Below are positions 10,592 to 21,893 of a stretch of DNA of 64,000 bases, in pieces. The stretch comes from Stemphylium vesicarium (taxonomy: Eukaryota; Ascomycota; Dothideomycetes; Pleosporales; Pleosporaceae). Location: contig QXCR01000015.1 of the NCBI GenBank assembly GCA_004380135.1, positions 62,001 through 126,000 of the forward strand, given 5' to 3'. Under the pieces are notes generated by a model. That model ran no database searches. It saw nothing but the letters and a program-made list of their open reading frames with translations, and was not told where the DNA came from. The stretch's first letter is position 1; every line of letters begins with the position of its first letter. A program made the translations under genes and the position numbers.

Positions 10592-11014
10592 GGTTGCTGG
10601 CTCTCCGTTACCGTCAATCGTTTCTCAACGTGTACGGCTGGTCGCATGCAGGAGACGGGGGTGAGAGGCCGGTTGGGCAGCGAATGACGTATGGGGGCTA
10701 GGAACCGCTGCGACTGTTCACGTCCCCCAGATGGAAGAAGTGCAGTGTAGCACTAATGCTAGAAAATGGTGTAATGCTAGGAGTCGCGAAAAGTATCCGT
10801 CGCGGAAGTCATGTCGGCGCTGGTCCGCATACCTTCCGCGCGGGACAATCGGGTCTTGGCACTGGCTCGGGACGCGCCTGACATTGGAGCTCGACATGAA
10901 TCCTTGTACAGTGGTGACAACGCCCTCGCCACATTCCCCCAATTGCTGCAGCAGCACCTCTCCCAACGAATTCTTCATAGCGAGAAAACCGCCGCGTTCA
11001 AAGGTCAATTCAAA
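10592..11014. other. Divergent promoter of SHG1 and the complex I subunit gene
   Basis: 423 bases between two start codons facing apart. A CRE-like TGACGTA is at 10685-10691. No other feature seen. Confidence 0.45.
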
Positions 11015-11330
11015 ATGGTTCACAAGCTCCTCTTCTGGAGCGGGTTCGGTACGTCTTTCACGGCCTCTGCACGGCCACCAAGGACCCTACTGACGGTATT
11101 CACTAGGCGTTGCCGCACGACTATGGCAACTCGGCATTGAGAGGAGGCCGCTTTTCAACAAGGAGTCCCTCTGGGTCTACCCCGTCTACGCCACTATTGG
11201 CGGCAGCTTCGGCTACTGGCTCACAGGCGTTGAGCAACGACAATTCCGACTCCTAGCCGACCGACGAGACGCCCTACTCGAGAAGCGGGCACGAAGGAAG
11301 GAGCGCGAGGAAACTGCTGGATCCGCATAG
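11015..11330 (+). CDS. Complex I accessory subunit, fungal 14 kDa subunit-like
   Basis: Exons 11015-11048 and 11107-11330 (58-base intron, donor GTACGT, acceptor CTAG, phase 1) give 85 residues. The protein starts MVHKLLFWSGFGVAARLWQL, has one membrane segment around 32-48 (YPVYATIGGSFGYWLTGV), and ends in a charged helix (DALLEKRARRKEREE). This layout matches, from memory, the fungal protein annotated as the NADH-ubiquinone oxidoreductase 14 kDa subunit of the mitochondrial inner membrane. The first exon is only 34 bases, so gene finders that want long ORFs start upstream at 10811; the short N-terminus is the family form. The product would be an accessory, non-catalytic subunit. A different small mitochondrial membrane protein is possible. 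Confidence 0.6.
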
Positions 11331-11846
11331 ACGCCTTTGAGGAGCAATGGCATGACGCACGGGTGTGAGGGGTAGTTTGAAGACGAGGGCTGGGTAGCCG
11401 AAATCACGTCTAGGGCATCATCACAAATCGCATCTATGCCGGGTCCATCATATGTTACACGCAACATTTGTGATGAAGCAAGATCGGGCATGAATCCTGA
11501 TGGGGGGAGGGTGAGCATTGGAAGCAGTCTTCTACCACGTCTGAGCTGGGGGCTCGTTTGTACAAATCCCTCAATGTTAAACCTTTTACAAATGCAAAAA
11601 CATCAAACACCAATCTTCGTCAGCTTGCTATTAAAATGCGAGATATTGCCTAGTCGAGTAACGCGTGTAAACCTGCCCTAAGAGATTAGTGCGTGACTCT
11701 ATTTCGAGCTGATGAAGGAGCGACCACGTCTTGCATCGGATCAGAACACTCTGTCACTAGCACTTCACCATGACTTAAGAAATCCAGACCGCGACCCATG
11801 AGGTCATCCTCCACTTCCATCAACTCCGACACCAACATCCTCTATC
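11331..11846. other. Intergenic
   Basis: 3' flank of the complex I subunit gene and 5' flank of the CofD-like gene. No coding exon or repeat supported. Confidence 0.5.
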
Positions 11847-13540
11847 ATGCCTGCCGAGGGCTTCCTTACGCCACCCGGCGAAAGCGCAGCACCCGCCTCA
11901 CCAACCAACAACGGCAATATCAAAGCAAAGGGCATCGTCGTCTTCTCCGGCGGTAGCGCTGCGAATAACTTGGTCGATGTCTTCAAAACGGTGAGGGAAG
12001 ACAAGAAGTGCCCGCTGAGCTATGTTATCCCTATCAGCGATAACGGCGGAAGCTCGTCTGAGCTGATCCGCATGTTTGGTGGCCCAGGTAAGTACCCGTC
12101 GCGAACGACCAAAATGAAATATACTAACAGTAAAAGGTATCGGCGATGTGCGAAGTAAGCTGGCGACATGTCCAAAACACTCTTATTCGATATTAATCGT
12201 GTCCAGGTCGTCTTGTCCGCCTTATCCCGGATGACCCAGATCACGATGATAGCGAGAAAGCGGCTATCAAGACCTTTTTCAACCACCGATTACCTAAAGA
12301 ACGTTCCTCGGCTCGAGAAGAGTGGCTGCAAATTATAGAGGCTGAGCATGCGCTGTGGACGAACATTTCCACCGCGAAGAAAGAGCTAGTGCGATCCATG
12401 TTGAATGTCGTCGCGTACGAGATTGTGAAACGTCGCCGTCCTTCATCCAGCTTTGACTTTTCTGGTGCAAGTATCGGCAATCTCTTCTTGACTGGGTACG
12501 TATTGACTTTGATGAAATTCGTCCATGATGCGCAGTTGAACATGCGCTTCGTCTTGAGGGCTGTCAGTGATGCCAAACAAAACGACGCTTTCAAGCATCA
12601 CCACATGGACATCTAATAAACTAACATACACAGCGCCCGCCTCTTCACTGGATCATTCGAATCCGCCATCTACCTACTCTCCAGCATCTGCTCCGTACCC
12701 AGCCACACCTCCGTGCTCCCAGCCATCAACACAAACTTCACACACCACATCTCCGTCAGCCTCGCCAACGGCGGCATAATCACCGGCCAAAACTCCATCT
12801 CCCACCCTTCCATCTCCACAGCTCTAGTCTTCGGCAGCGCCCCCTCCGAAATCGACGAAACAGAGCAACACGACCGCATCGAAGATGCCAACCTCCCCGG
12901 CTCCCTCCCCTCCCTGCGAAAGCAATACATCACCTTTTCCAAAGCCGACGAAGAGGAACTGCCAGCACGCATAGAAAGGCTATGGTACATCAACCCCTAC
13001 GGCCAGGAGATCCGGCTTTCCGCAAACCCAATGGTGCTGAACTCGTTGAAAGAAGCGCAAGCCGTCGTGTACAGTATCGGCTCACTCTACACATCCATCA
13101 TCCCTTCTCTCGTGCTAAAAGGTGTGGGCGAAGCCCTAACCAACCCTTCCATCCGCTACAAAATCCTCATCCTAAACTCGACTATTGATCGCGAAACCGG
13201 GCCATCGTCGGATCCGTACTCTGCCTTGGATTTTGTGGCTGCAATTGCCAAAGCGGGGGAGGAGTCCAAGGGCGTTTTTGGCGCTGTTGACAGGGCGAAG
13301 TTCAAGATGTATGTTACGCATGTTATTCATCTGCAGGGACCGGGGACGCCGGCAGTGGATCGAGAGGAACTGAGGGGACTGGGTATTGAGGCTATTAGAG
13401 TCTATGGGAGGAGGAATGAGGGCGAGGGGTTTGGGAGGTATGATGAGAGGGGATTGATTCAGGCGCTGGAGGTTACCATGGGGAAGAGGGACCCCAGGAT
13501 GCCGAGTCGACGGAATACGTTGGAGGGGCCGGCGAGGTGA
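11847..13540 (+). CDS. CofD-like/UPF0052 family protein (YNL011C-like)
   Basis: Four exons: 11847-12087, 12137-12154, 12207-12495 and 12634-13540. All phases agree (1,1,2) and the total is 484 residues. Exon 2 is only 18 bases and codes the conserved Gly-Ile-Gly-Asp-Val-Arg. Motifs of the CofD/YvcK fold are IVVFSGGSAANNLV (about 31-44), the loop ISDNGGSSSEL, and NLFLTGARLF across exons 3 and 4. Bacterial CofD transfers a 2-phospholactyl group to F420 and YvcK controls cell-wall metabolism; the yeast homolog YNL011C has no assigned reaction, so function is open. Introns are 49, 52 and 138 bases; the last two start GTAAGC and GTACGT. Probably cytosolic. The family assignment is firm, the activity unknown. 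Confidence 0.85.
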
Positions 13541-16163
13541 GCTGGCGGCTGGAGGGGTTTGTTTCAGTTGGCATGCAATAGGTGGCATGGTCTTATATTC
13601 CATGCTCTAAATCTGGCCCATCTTGGTTTTTGTGGTTGTGAACTTGACCCGTATGAATTACGTACATTCTGATTTCATCGTACAGAAAACAGGAACATCG
13701 ACATACTATCCGATCAAAAGAGACAAAGCATGGGAAATAGGCTACCGTTACTGTTCAGACTGACAAACAGTTGCTCAACGACAAGTGAGGGGCTCTACCA
13801 GGCGCGCTCGCAAAAAACCCTCCAAAACTCACAAGCCGTCTTGGCCGACCATCCAAAAAATCCACTTACCAACCCCCCAACATCAACATGAAAACTCGGC
13901 TACCAACACAAACATCTTCCCAGCTCGCTTCTCCATCTCCATCATACCGCGTCCGCAGCTGCCTCGGTGCGCGAGACCAGAAACGGCGATAAGATCACCG
14001 AGTATAGCTCCAGTACAATTGTTTCCGCCGTGTCCGAAGGATCGCTTTGGCGGTGAAAAAAAGAAGGCAACACTATCAGGGCAAAGGAGGTTTGCGGGGT
14101 AAGGCAAGGTCAGGTAAGGGTGTTGCAGTGTCTAGCCGTGTCTCAGCCTACAACGCACGCGTGGACCCGCGGATCGTACCAACGACGCGTTGAGCTAAGA
14201 TATGGCGTGTGGGTGGGTTGCGTGCGGACTCCAGTGCCGATTTGATGCCATGTCTAGATTATCAAAGGTTGTCGTCGTAGCTGCTCTCGGTTGGCTGGCT
14301 GTCAGATGTCGAATCGATGCATCACGGCGGCACTACGGGTCAAGAGGCGTCTTGAGTGGATGGAAGCCCGGATCAGCGACTTGCAATGTCGTTCGTTGGG
14401 ATCGACCAAGGCAGAATGACTCTCTTCTGCGGACTAGTCTCGGATCCAGATTCCCTGCTGTCTAGATGGAAAGGGCTAACTGTGGTGACTGCATGAACTG
14501 CGCGGCTTTGCATCCGGTGGACAACCCGGATTGCATGTAGAGTACTATCATACTTGGCGTTCTTCACTCTCGCCAGCCCGTTGGATCTAGCTGTTTTAGT
14601 TTTCTGCGGAACATGGCGTTGGCTGTTGCGACGAATAGAGGGCGTAAGGCTGAAGGGCAAATGTGTCATTTGACTACCTTGCATACTGCATGCATCTTTG
14701 ATCCGGTGAAATCGTATATTCGATACCATCCGCTCGCATCCGGTAAGCCAGTATTAGCTGGGCTGTGGTCCAAGGCTCGAGGGCACGATGAGGTGCATAG
14801 AGGGACGGGCAAACTCCAGTCGTTAAAGACGATGGCGCTGCATTGCAGAGGTGGAGCGTTTCTGGAGACTGCGAACTCATGCCGCTCAGCCGATCTGTAG
14901 ACTGTATGCTCGTAAGTTGTTGGTTAGCTTGAACATAGTGTTCTCATTGCTTGTCGTCTCTGTCACGGTAGTTGACATGCGCAAGAAGCCTGGAACATCT
15001 GTATGACGGGGTGTGAGCTGTTAGCTTATGGTGGATGGCACACAAACATGCGTGCATAGATCGCTCCAGTAAGCGAGGAGACCTCTCTGTATAACGAAGT
15101 ACAATCAGGGGCAACTGAAGGACCTTTGTGCCCCGTATCGGACCTGGTACTTCGGCTGTTAGTGAGATCTGCGGATGCGCTGGCCGAGCGGGACGAAAGG
15201 CAGGCAGACGCAAAAGGGCACCAGACGGGCGCTGTCAAGTGAACGATGAATGTGATAACCGAGCTTCATGGCTGAAACCTACATGGTCCTGATGGCTCTT
15301 GATGGTTAAACGCCTTCTCTCCATGTCCAGCGATGGTGTAATGAACCACGCATGGGCCATAAGTGGAACATGGCGGGCAGTTAGCGCAATCGGTCGCCGC
15401 AAGCTTCTTCGAGCGCTTACTTCGACAACATGCCTGAGAAGCCCCCACGAACTCCTTTCGTCGATGCATAACTAACTGAACAGGACAGATATGTGATGAT
15501 CGACCAGTCAGATTTCGTACCGGATCTGTTCATGCATGCGCGACGTTGTCGTAATGGACTCAACACCAGACTGCCTCCAAGACACCCCGCGAGTCCTTCA
15601 AATGCACGGCGCATCGACTGCATGCAAGTTTGAGCGACTCATCAATCTTCCGGTCATCGCTGAGCCTCAAAATCATGTAGCAGGCCGGCTATGATGCGTG
15701 TTACGCAACAAGGCAAAATTTCATTTGCCTGTTTACTCCTCAGGCAGGTGGCTTGCACCGGTCAGCGACCTGATACGAATCGTTAAGCGGGGCTTGCGAG
15801 GGTTGTTGATACGAACCAATTGACGCGTGTTTCATCTGCACCTTGCGAAACTAACTGGACGTGATGGTCGCTCCCTCAGAAGGACCCTTATCTCGACTTG
15901 CATTGAGATGGTAAAATCACTGCTGTGGGGAGTAGGCGAAGTGTACGACGCTCGAGAAGGCTAAGCTCATTCACAATTATATATCTTCTGTCAAAGTCCT
16001 CTTAAAGTCTGCCTCGGATTTTCAAGCACACCTTGTCTTACATCTTCTGCAATTCTCTTCACATGGAACTTGCCTTCATTACATAAATTCATACTACCCT
16101 ATCATTCGTCTTATACTCATCGGCAATACTCCCTAGTTTAATTCTTCTACTACTCTTTATATC
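13541..16163. other. 2.6 kb gene-poor region
   Basis: No ORF with convincing codon structure on either strand. The longest open frames (105 aa at 13785-14102, 118 aa at 14373-14729) are low-complexity or start in the middle of nothing. The right 200 bases, ending in a CT-rich leader, are the promoter of the gene at 16164. I looked for tRNA A and B boxes and found none that pair into a cloverleaf. Confidence 0.5.
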
Positions 16164-18557
16164 ATGGCGTATCAAATGCCCGGCCAGCAGCAGGCTCATT
16201 ACCAGGGCCCGATGTCTCAACAACATCAGAACAATGGACATCAGCGACAGATGCCGAATGGACAACAGCAGAACCCCGGACAGAACTTTTCAAAAGGAAC
16301 CCAAAGTTCCATGTTAGATGCGAACCAAGGCCCTATATTGACATCTTTCATTGTGGAGAAGCCCAAGAATGCGACATCCTGGGAAGATGCTGTACCTGAG
16401 CAACAGCATATCCCGATTCCCGAGCTTCAGACGGAATTGCACAAGTTTCGGCGCAACCATGGCAATGTCACCAAGACTATGAACGAGATTCCTTCACCAA
16501 ACTGTCGCAGGATCATCAACGAGCTTGTTGAAACCCAGAACATCGAACTGATCAAGCTCAATCCCACCATGCAGTACAGACTTGCGAGTGTCGTCAACAA
16601 ATTCAAGGATGTTGGCAACTTGGGCCGCAAAAAGCGACAACTCGTGCGTGTTGCCATAGTCCTCGAGGCTGTTCCATCTGCCATACAAAGAAACATGCAG
16701 ACCAAACATGGAGCTGGCACATTCAATGAAAACTACTCCAAGCTGCAAACCTCAGGCTCCCAACCATTCTCAGGGCAACATGACAATCAAGGGCCGATGA
16801 TGCCACCACATCAAAAGATGCAACAGCAACCGAACCAACATCAGTTTCCGAATCAACCTCAATCTCAGCATGGGATGGGACCTCCCCATCATGAACATCC
16901 CCGCCCACAGCCTCCTATGCATCACGTCAATGGCCAGATACCAGGTCATCCAGGCGGCAGCCACCCACCGCCTCCACCGCCTCCACCGCCTCCGCCGCCT
17001 CCTGCCATGGCTGGGCAGTCTCACATGGGCGGTCCCCCACCTCCACCTCCCCCACCGCCGCCGCCAATGCACAATGTAGGGGCTCATCCTATGCCTGGAC
17101 AACGTCTACCACAACCACAAGCGCAGCAGCATGCACCACATGGCCAACCAGGCATGCCAGGTAGTTTCCCTGGGCCTATGCAGATGCCAAGGCCAATGTC
17201 GGCGATGAAGCAACGCCCCATAAACGAGACGATGGACCCTGAGCTCTTAAGAAGACAGAAGGCGAGGCCTAAGAGCAACAGAGATACTTCGAGCTCAGAG
17301 TCCGAAAGTGACATGACCTCCGAAGAAGACTCTGAGAGCTCTAGCTTCGTTGATGTCGAACGTGATGTATACGGAGATATGGACCGACATGAGCGTGGAC
17401 GAGACCGAAACCCTAAGATTTCGAGAAAGGTACCAAAGCACCGCGCGCATAGTAAAAGCAAGAGACATAGTCGAAGCCATAGTCGGAACCGAAGCCGAAG
17501 TCGGAGTCATCCACGCAGGATGTTTGCCGAGCCACATACTGAAAAGCCTATGCGGAAGCATCGACCCAGCAACGGGGTTGATGATGCCTACATTGGTAGA
17601 CGCAGTCCCGATACTTCTGGCTCCAATTCACCTCAACCTATGCATGCGAAGCTCTCCGGAGGTGCCCCAGCCGCAATCCACATCTACAACTACACCAATA
17701 AAACCACCGAAGATCAGACGCGTAGCGGCAATGCCTCCCCAGCCGACCCGTACAACGAGAAGAAGAGGCCGGGAAAGATCTATTACCCCCACGACGACAT
17801 ATCTGATGTATCATGGGACCGCGCAAGCGGCACAGATTCCCTAAACGCCGCATCCGCCCACACAGCCGAGGATGGCATGTGGGACACACCTCTACGTCGA
17901 CCATCGCTCAAACGCGAACCCAGTCGCCACAAGCCAATCTACACAGCCCAACCACCCTCACCCACCAATCTCCCCCACCGGGCCTACCCCCACCACAGCA
18001 TCGATGCGCGCTCCTCGCAGCAGAAACCGCGCTACCCACACGATCCAACAGAAAACTACAAACCAACCCCCCATCTCTGCTCACCCAGACGAGACCACGA
18101 GACTTATTTCGACAACCACTCACCACCAGCCTACCCCCCTCGTCCCGACCTCCCCCACCGCCGCACCACAACGGCCATGCCACCTAGAGCTCCCAACCCC
18201 TTCGCTCCCTCCCATCTCCCACCCAAACCCATGCGCGCCGCCTCCTACAATGCTACTGCAGCGGAAATGCACGATGCGGGCTACGCTTTCCCCGCGCCGC
18301 GCGGTCTCATGGAGCGCGAGGCTGCGGATGAGCAAATCGATCTGCGCGATTTGCAGGATGCGCTCGAGTATGCGAGGGAGAAGAAGGAGAGTAGACGGGC
18401 GACTGCGGCGAGGTATCCGCTTTCTGGCGCTGGTGCTGGGGGAAGTGGAAGGAGGGATTCGGCGGTTTATCATGATGATGAGTGGGATGTTGGGGGTGGT
18501 GGTGTGCCTGTGGCGGCGAGACGGGGGGTGTATGAGAGGTATGGTGGGCGGTATTAA
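16164..18557 (+). CDS. Large disordered Gln/Pro-rich protein
   Basis: Single exon, 797 residues. An ordered block at about 50-185 (SFIVEKPKNATSWEDAV then alternating helices up to RVAIVLEAVPSAIQ) is the only folded-looking part. Around it lie a Gln/His/Met-rich N-terminus, two proline runs near 270-285 and 292-302, an acidic patch SSSESESDMTSEEDSESSS near 375-393, and an Arg-Ser stretch at about 428-452. The C-terminus is rich in Pro, His and Arg. Such composition is usual for proteins of nuclear condensates or RNA processing, but I recognise no named domain. The ordered block recurs, to my memory, in uncharacterised fungal proteins. No signal peptide. The ATG is well placed after a CT-rich leader. 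Confidence 0.7.
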   Translation: MAYQMPGQQQAHYQGPMSQQHQNNGHQRQMPNGQQQNPGQNFSKGTQSSMLDANQGPILTSFIVEKPKNATSWEDAVPEQQHIPIPELQTELHKFRRNHGNVTKTMNEIPSPNCRRIINELVETQNIELIKLNPTMQYRLASVVNKFKDVGNLGRKKRQLVRVAIVLEAVPSAIQRNMQTKHGAGTFNENYSKLQTSGSQPFSGQHDNQGPMMPPHQKMQQQPNQHQFPNQPQSQHGMGPPHHEHPRPQPPMHHVNGQIPGHPGGSHPPPPPPPPPPPPPAMAGQSHMGGPPPPPPPPPPPMHNVGAHPMPGQRLPQPQAQQHAPHGQPGMPGSFPGPMQMPRPMSAMKQRPINETMDPELLRRQKARPKSNRDTSSSESESDMTSEEDSESSSFVDVERDVYGDMDRHERGRDRNPKISRKVPKHRAHSKSKRHSRSHSRNRSRSRSHPRRMFAEPHTEKPMRKHRPSNGVDDAYIGRRSPDTSGSNSPQPMHAKLSGGAPAAIHIYNYTNKTTEDQTRSGNASPADPYNEKKRPGKIYYPHDDISDVSWDRASGTDSLNAASAHTAEDGMWDTPLRRPSLKREPSRHKPIYTAQPPSPTNLPHRAYPHHSIDARSSQQKPRYPHDPTENYKPTPHLCSPRRDHETYFDNHSPPAYPPRPDLPHRRTTTAMPPRAPNPFAPSHLPPKPMRAASYNATAAEMHDAGYAFPAPRGLMEREAADEQIDLRDLQDALEYAREKKESRRATAARYPLSGAGAGGSGRRDSAVYHDDEWDVGGGGVPVAARRGVYERYGGRY

Positions 18558-19904
18558 GGTGATGTCTTGTTTCTTGTGTTTCTCTCTCTTTCTGTTTCTC
18601 TCTTTCTGTCGGTCTTTCGGTTCGTGTTGGGTGTCTGTGGTCGGTGTTATTGGTGTTTACGGGAGGAGGGAGGGTGTTGATTTATCTTTTCCTTGCACAT
18701 CTTTTTGTTCTCGGTTTTGTGTTTCGATCTGTTCCCTTACTTCTGAACTCTTTTCCTTCTCTTTCCCTTACTCATGACAGATATTTTCTTAGGAAGACCT
18801 TTACTATGTATACATATACTTTGCAATCAAAAGTCCGTATAGACTACAGTTTACCACTACAAGTCCCCTCTCACACACCTCAACCACGATATGTTCAAAC
18901 AAAACAAGAGAAAAAGTAAAAAAGGTTGATGCTCGTTACAAACATCATCACATAATTAACTATGAAAATTATCCACTCTACCCTTTAACCCCCGTTTAAC
19001 CTCTTTCCTCCTAACCCTCGCTATCTATTACTATCCAGTACCATCGTTGCCATGCTTGCTGCTGCTGCTGTTTCAAATAAGCCAGTTTGGCTTCCATGCA
19101 ATGCAGTCTCCCCTGCATACTCCACATGCATGTAAACCAATAACAACAGATTAAAACACTCGTTTCGACGCTTGGAGATAAAAAAGCAAAATGAAAGAAG
19201 CAAAAGAAGAGTTTATCCACTTACAAGTCTACCTGCATGTATGCATGGCATGAACAAGCACCCCGCCACCCCACCCACACATCAAAACAGCAACAAGCAA
19301 CAAGCAGCATAAATCATACAATGGTGAACCCAAAAAAAGTAAAAAGTACTTTCGTACAAAAAAGTTTATAACAGCGAGGGTATTGAATCTTGGGTATTGT
19401 TATGATACAACTGATTATAACAAGTCAAAAAAAAGGGAATAAATGCCGCGCCAAAATGCTCCAGCAATGCTATCAAGGAGGACCACCACCTCATAGTCAG
19501 GGGGTGTGGGTATATGAGATGACGATGATGATGATGCAGAAGAAGACCGTAGTTGTGTGGTAAAAACGCCGCCTAGTTCTAGGGGTAATGGGTTACAAGA
19601 CAAAAACAGCATAGTGTGATGCTGAGATTATGCGTAAACCCCTCGGGCTGTTTGTGTGGCGCGTGTAAGACGTGTAAGCGTAGAGGCGCAGGTGGGATGA
19701 GATCTTCGGTGAGGTGAATGGGTAGGAAGCTGACGAGGCAACCGGGCGCAGGGCAAATCGCACCAACGGCGTGCCCCACGACTCCGACCCAAGGGTCAGA
19801 CGAGGCCAACCATCCCGCCACACCCAGGCATAGTTCCCTCGGTTGCCCACGATTGCGCAATCCCACCGTAGCCTCGTATCGTATCGGGTTCACCAACACA
19901 ATCT
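18558..19904. other. 1.35 kb convergent 3' region
   Basis: Lies between two converging genes (ends at 18557 and 19905). T-rich then AT-rich sequence with poly-A/T tracts fits two 3' UTRs. A (GAT)n-like short run is near 19520. No gene seen. Confidence 0.5.
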
Positions 19905-21893
19905 TTACCGCAGGGTCCCTTGCACATCATCCACGGTCCTCTTGAGCACGTCCTCAATCTTCCACCTTGGTGGCGAGGGCATCTTCTCATTCTCATCTGA
20001 TACGTTCTTCTCGACGAGCTCTTCAGGGTAAGCTCCACCTGCGACACCTGAGCTGAACTTCAATTGCAGAAGCTCACCGACTTGGTCGCACGCAGTGAGC
20101 ATACGGTCCAGATCGTCCTTGGTATGCGCGGCGCTGACGCAGAAGCGGGCACGTGATGATACCAATGGTGTGGCGGGGTAACCGACGACGACGACAGAGA
20201 TCTTGCGCTTGAGCATTTCGTGGGAGAAGGCGGGCATCTTGGCGGGGTTGTAAAGCATGACGGGGATAATAGGCGAGTCGTCGTGGCCGTAGACAATGAA
20301 TCCGAGACGCTTGAGACCCAATCGCAGATAGCGGGAGTTGAAGCATAGACGCTGGAGGCGCTCTTCACCTTGGCCCGGTACTATTGAACCATCGATGATG
20401 CGGAGGGCAGAGGCGATTTGGACGAGGACTGGCGGTGCGGGTGATTCAGCGAAGAGCATGGCGGCGTTGGAAGTTCGTAGCTTGTCAACGATGGACTTTT
20501 CAGCCGCAATGTAACCACCGTTTGCACCGAAAGACTTTGTAAGTGTTCCCATGAGAATGTCGACCTCTGAAGGGTCGATGCCGAAGTAGTCGCATACACC
20601 GCGTCCGCGTGGGCCGACACCACCGACGGAGTGAGCCTCGTCAACGAAGAGGTTGAACTTGTACTTGTGCTTGAGGTTGATGATGCCGGGAAGGTTGCAC
20701 ATGGTACCCTCCATGGAGTAAAGACCCTCGACAGCAACCAAGATCTTCTTCCAGGGGCGGTGTGTGCGGGGTTGACCTTGTGAGATGGCTTCGCGGAGCT
20801 TACGCTCGAGATCGCGCATGTCGTTGTGCTTGAACATGGTAACCATGGCTCCTGAGAGACGTGCGCCGAATCGAATGGAAGAGTGGTTGAGCTCGTCGGA
20901 GATCATGAGGCAGCCCTTGCCGACAATGGTAGGGAATGTGGTAGCGTTCGTAACGAAACCCATAGAGAAGACCATTGAAGCAGGCTTGCCGACGAACTTG
21001 GCGATGAGATCCTCAACCTCGACGGTGAGCTCGGAAGTACCGCTGTCGGATCGAGGGCTGGCCATTGAGATTCCATACTTTCGGATGGTAGCTTCGGCGG
21101 CGTCGGCACAAGGACCTTCTGATTGAGCGAATCCGAGGTAGTTGTAGGAGCTCATGTTCAGTGTCTCGGTCGTGGTTCCCAGCATCTTGAAGGTGTTGTT
21201 TCCGTCGTCGGACTTGCGGTCAAGTACGGTAATGAATCGGCCGGGAACACCAGTGGTCGGGCGTGAGAAGCAGTCGTTGATGCGCATCTTCAGTCGCCTC
21301 GTGTAGAAGTTGTCAAAGTCGCTGTTGAGGGGTGCATATCCGTCCTTCTCCTGCAGATGGCTGTAATGTTGCTTCCTGAAGCGCTTGCCGAAGAAGTCGC
21401 GGACATGTCCGAATACTATTAGGATTAAGTAGCTGATGTAGGTAGTGAAAAGGAAATAATATGGCGGCTCGTCCTCGATTGGGTCGCCGAACTCGCCCTC
21501 GAACTTGCTGTGGTAGCGGTGCTTCTGCGAACCGAGGGGGCCAAATTGGGCGTGTGCTCGGGCAATTCGGCGCTGCTCCTCTGGCGAAGGGGGCTGGAAG
21601 AGCGTCTTGGGTTCTGTGGGCATCTTCTCGCCGGTGGCGGTGGTGAGGTTGATGGTCGGGAGGGAGATTTGCGAGGGCGACGGGTTGTTGAGGAGGGCCT
21701 GCTGCTGGGCGACAAAGGCTTCACGGAGGACAGCGGCGTCAGTCCGTGACTTGGGAGAGCCACCGAAGAGCGAGGTGAACTTGTTGCCCTTGGCGAAGGA
21801 AGCCCGGCGCGCAGGGTCGCGCTTCTCGTTGAGGGAGTCGAGGGGAGGAGTAGGGGTGTTGGATGCGAACGGGTTTATGCTTCGAACAGGCAT
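19905..21893 (-). CDS. LCB2: Serine palmitoyltransferase subunit 2
   Basis: Single exon, 662 residues. This is the catalytic subunit of serine palmitoyltransferase, which condenses serine with palmitoyl-CoA at the ER membrane, the first committed step of sphingolipid synthesis. A membrane segment at about 146-163 precedes the alpha-oxoamine synthase fold. Visible landmarks: SSYNYLGFA (249-257), DELNHSSIRFGARLSG (333-348), the PLP-phosphate region FVDEAHSVGG (416-425), and the PLP lysine K453 in GTLTKSFGANGG. The N-terminal about 130 residues are a disordered extension. It needs the partner Lcb1, which lacks the lysine. Length is about 100 residues more than yeast Lcb2, due to the N-terminus. 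Catalytic residues all present. Confidence 0.95.
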   Translation of the reverse strand: MPVRSINPFASNTPTPPLDSLNEKRDPARRASFAKGNKFTSLFGGSPKSRTDAAVLREAFVAQQQALLNNPSPSQISLPTINLTTATGEKMPTEPKTLFQPPSPEEQRRIARAHAQFGPLGSQKHRYHSKFEGEFGDPIEDEPPYYFLFTTYISYLILIVFGHVRDFFGKRFRKQHYSHLQEKDGYAPLNSDFDNFYTRRLKMRINDCFSRPTTGVPGRFITVLDRKSDDGNNTFKMLGTTTETLNMSSYNYLGFAQSEGPCADAAEATIRKYGISMASPRSDSGTSELTVEVEDLIAKFVGKPASMVFSMGFVTNATTFPTIVGKGCLMISDELNHSSIRFGARLSGAMVTMFKHNDMRDLERKLREAISQGQPRTHRPWKKILVAVEGLYSMEGTMCNLPGIINLKHKYKFNLFVDEAHSVGGVGPRGRGVCDYFGIDPSEVDILMGTLTKSFGANGGYIAAEKSIVDKLRTSNAAMLFAESPAPPVLVQIASALRIIDGSIVPGQGEERLQRLCFNSRYLRLGLKRLGFIVYGHDDSPIIPVMLYNPAKMPAFSHEMLKRKISVVVVGYPATPLVSSRARFCVSAAHTKDDLDRMLTACDQVGELLQLKFSSGVAGGAYPEELVEKNVSDENEKMPSPPRWKIEDVLKRTVDDVQGTLR

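Noticed and set aside
13785..14107. Overlapping open frames on both strands (105 and 74 codons)
   Set aside because: No family resemblance, no consistent splice signals, and neither strand is better than the other.
15350..15450. tRNA-like A box (TAGCGCAATCGG)
   Set aside because: No B box at the right distance and the ends do not pair into an acceptor stem.
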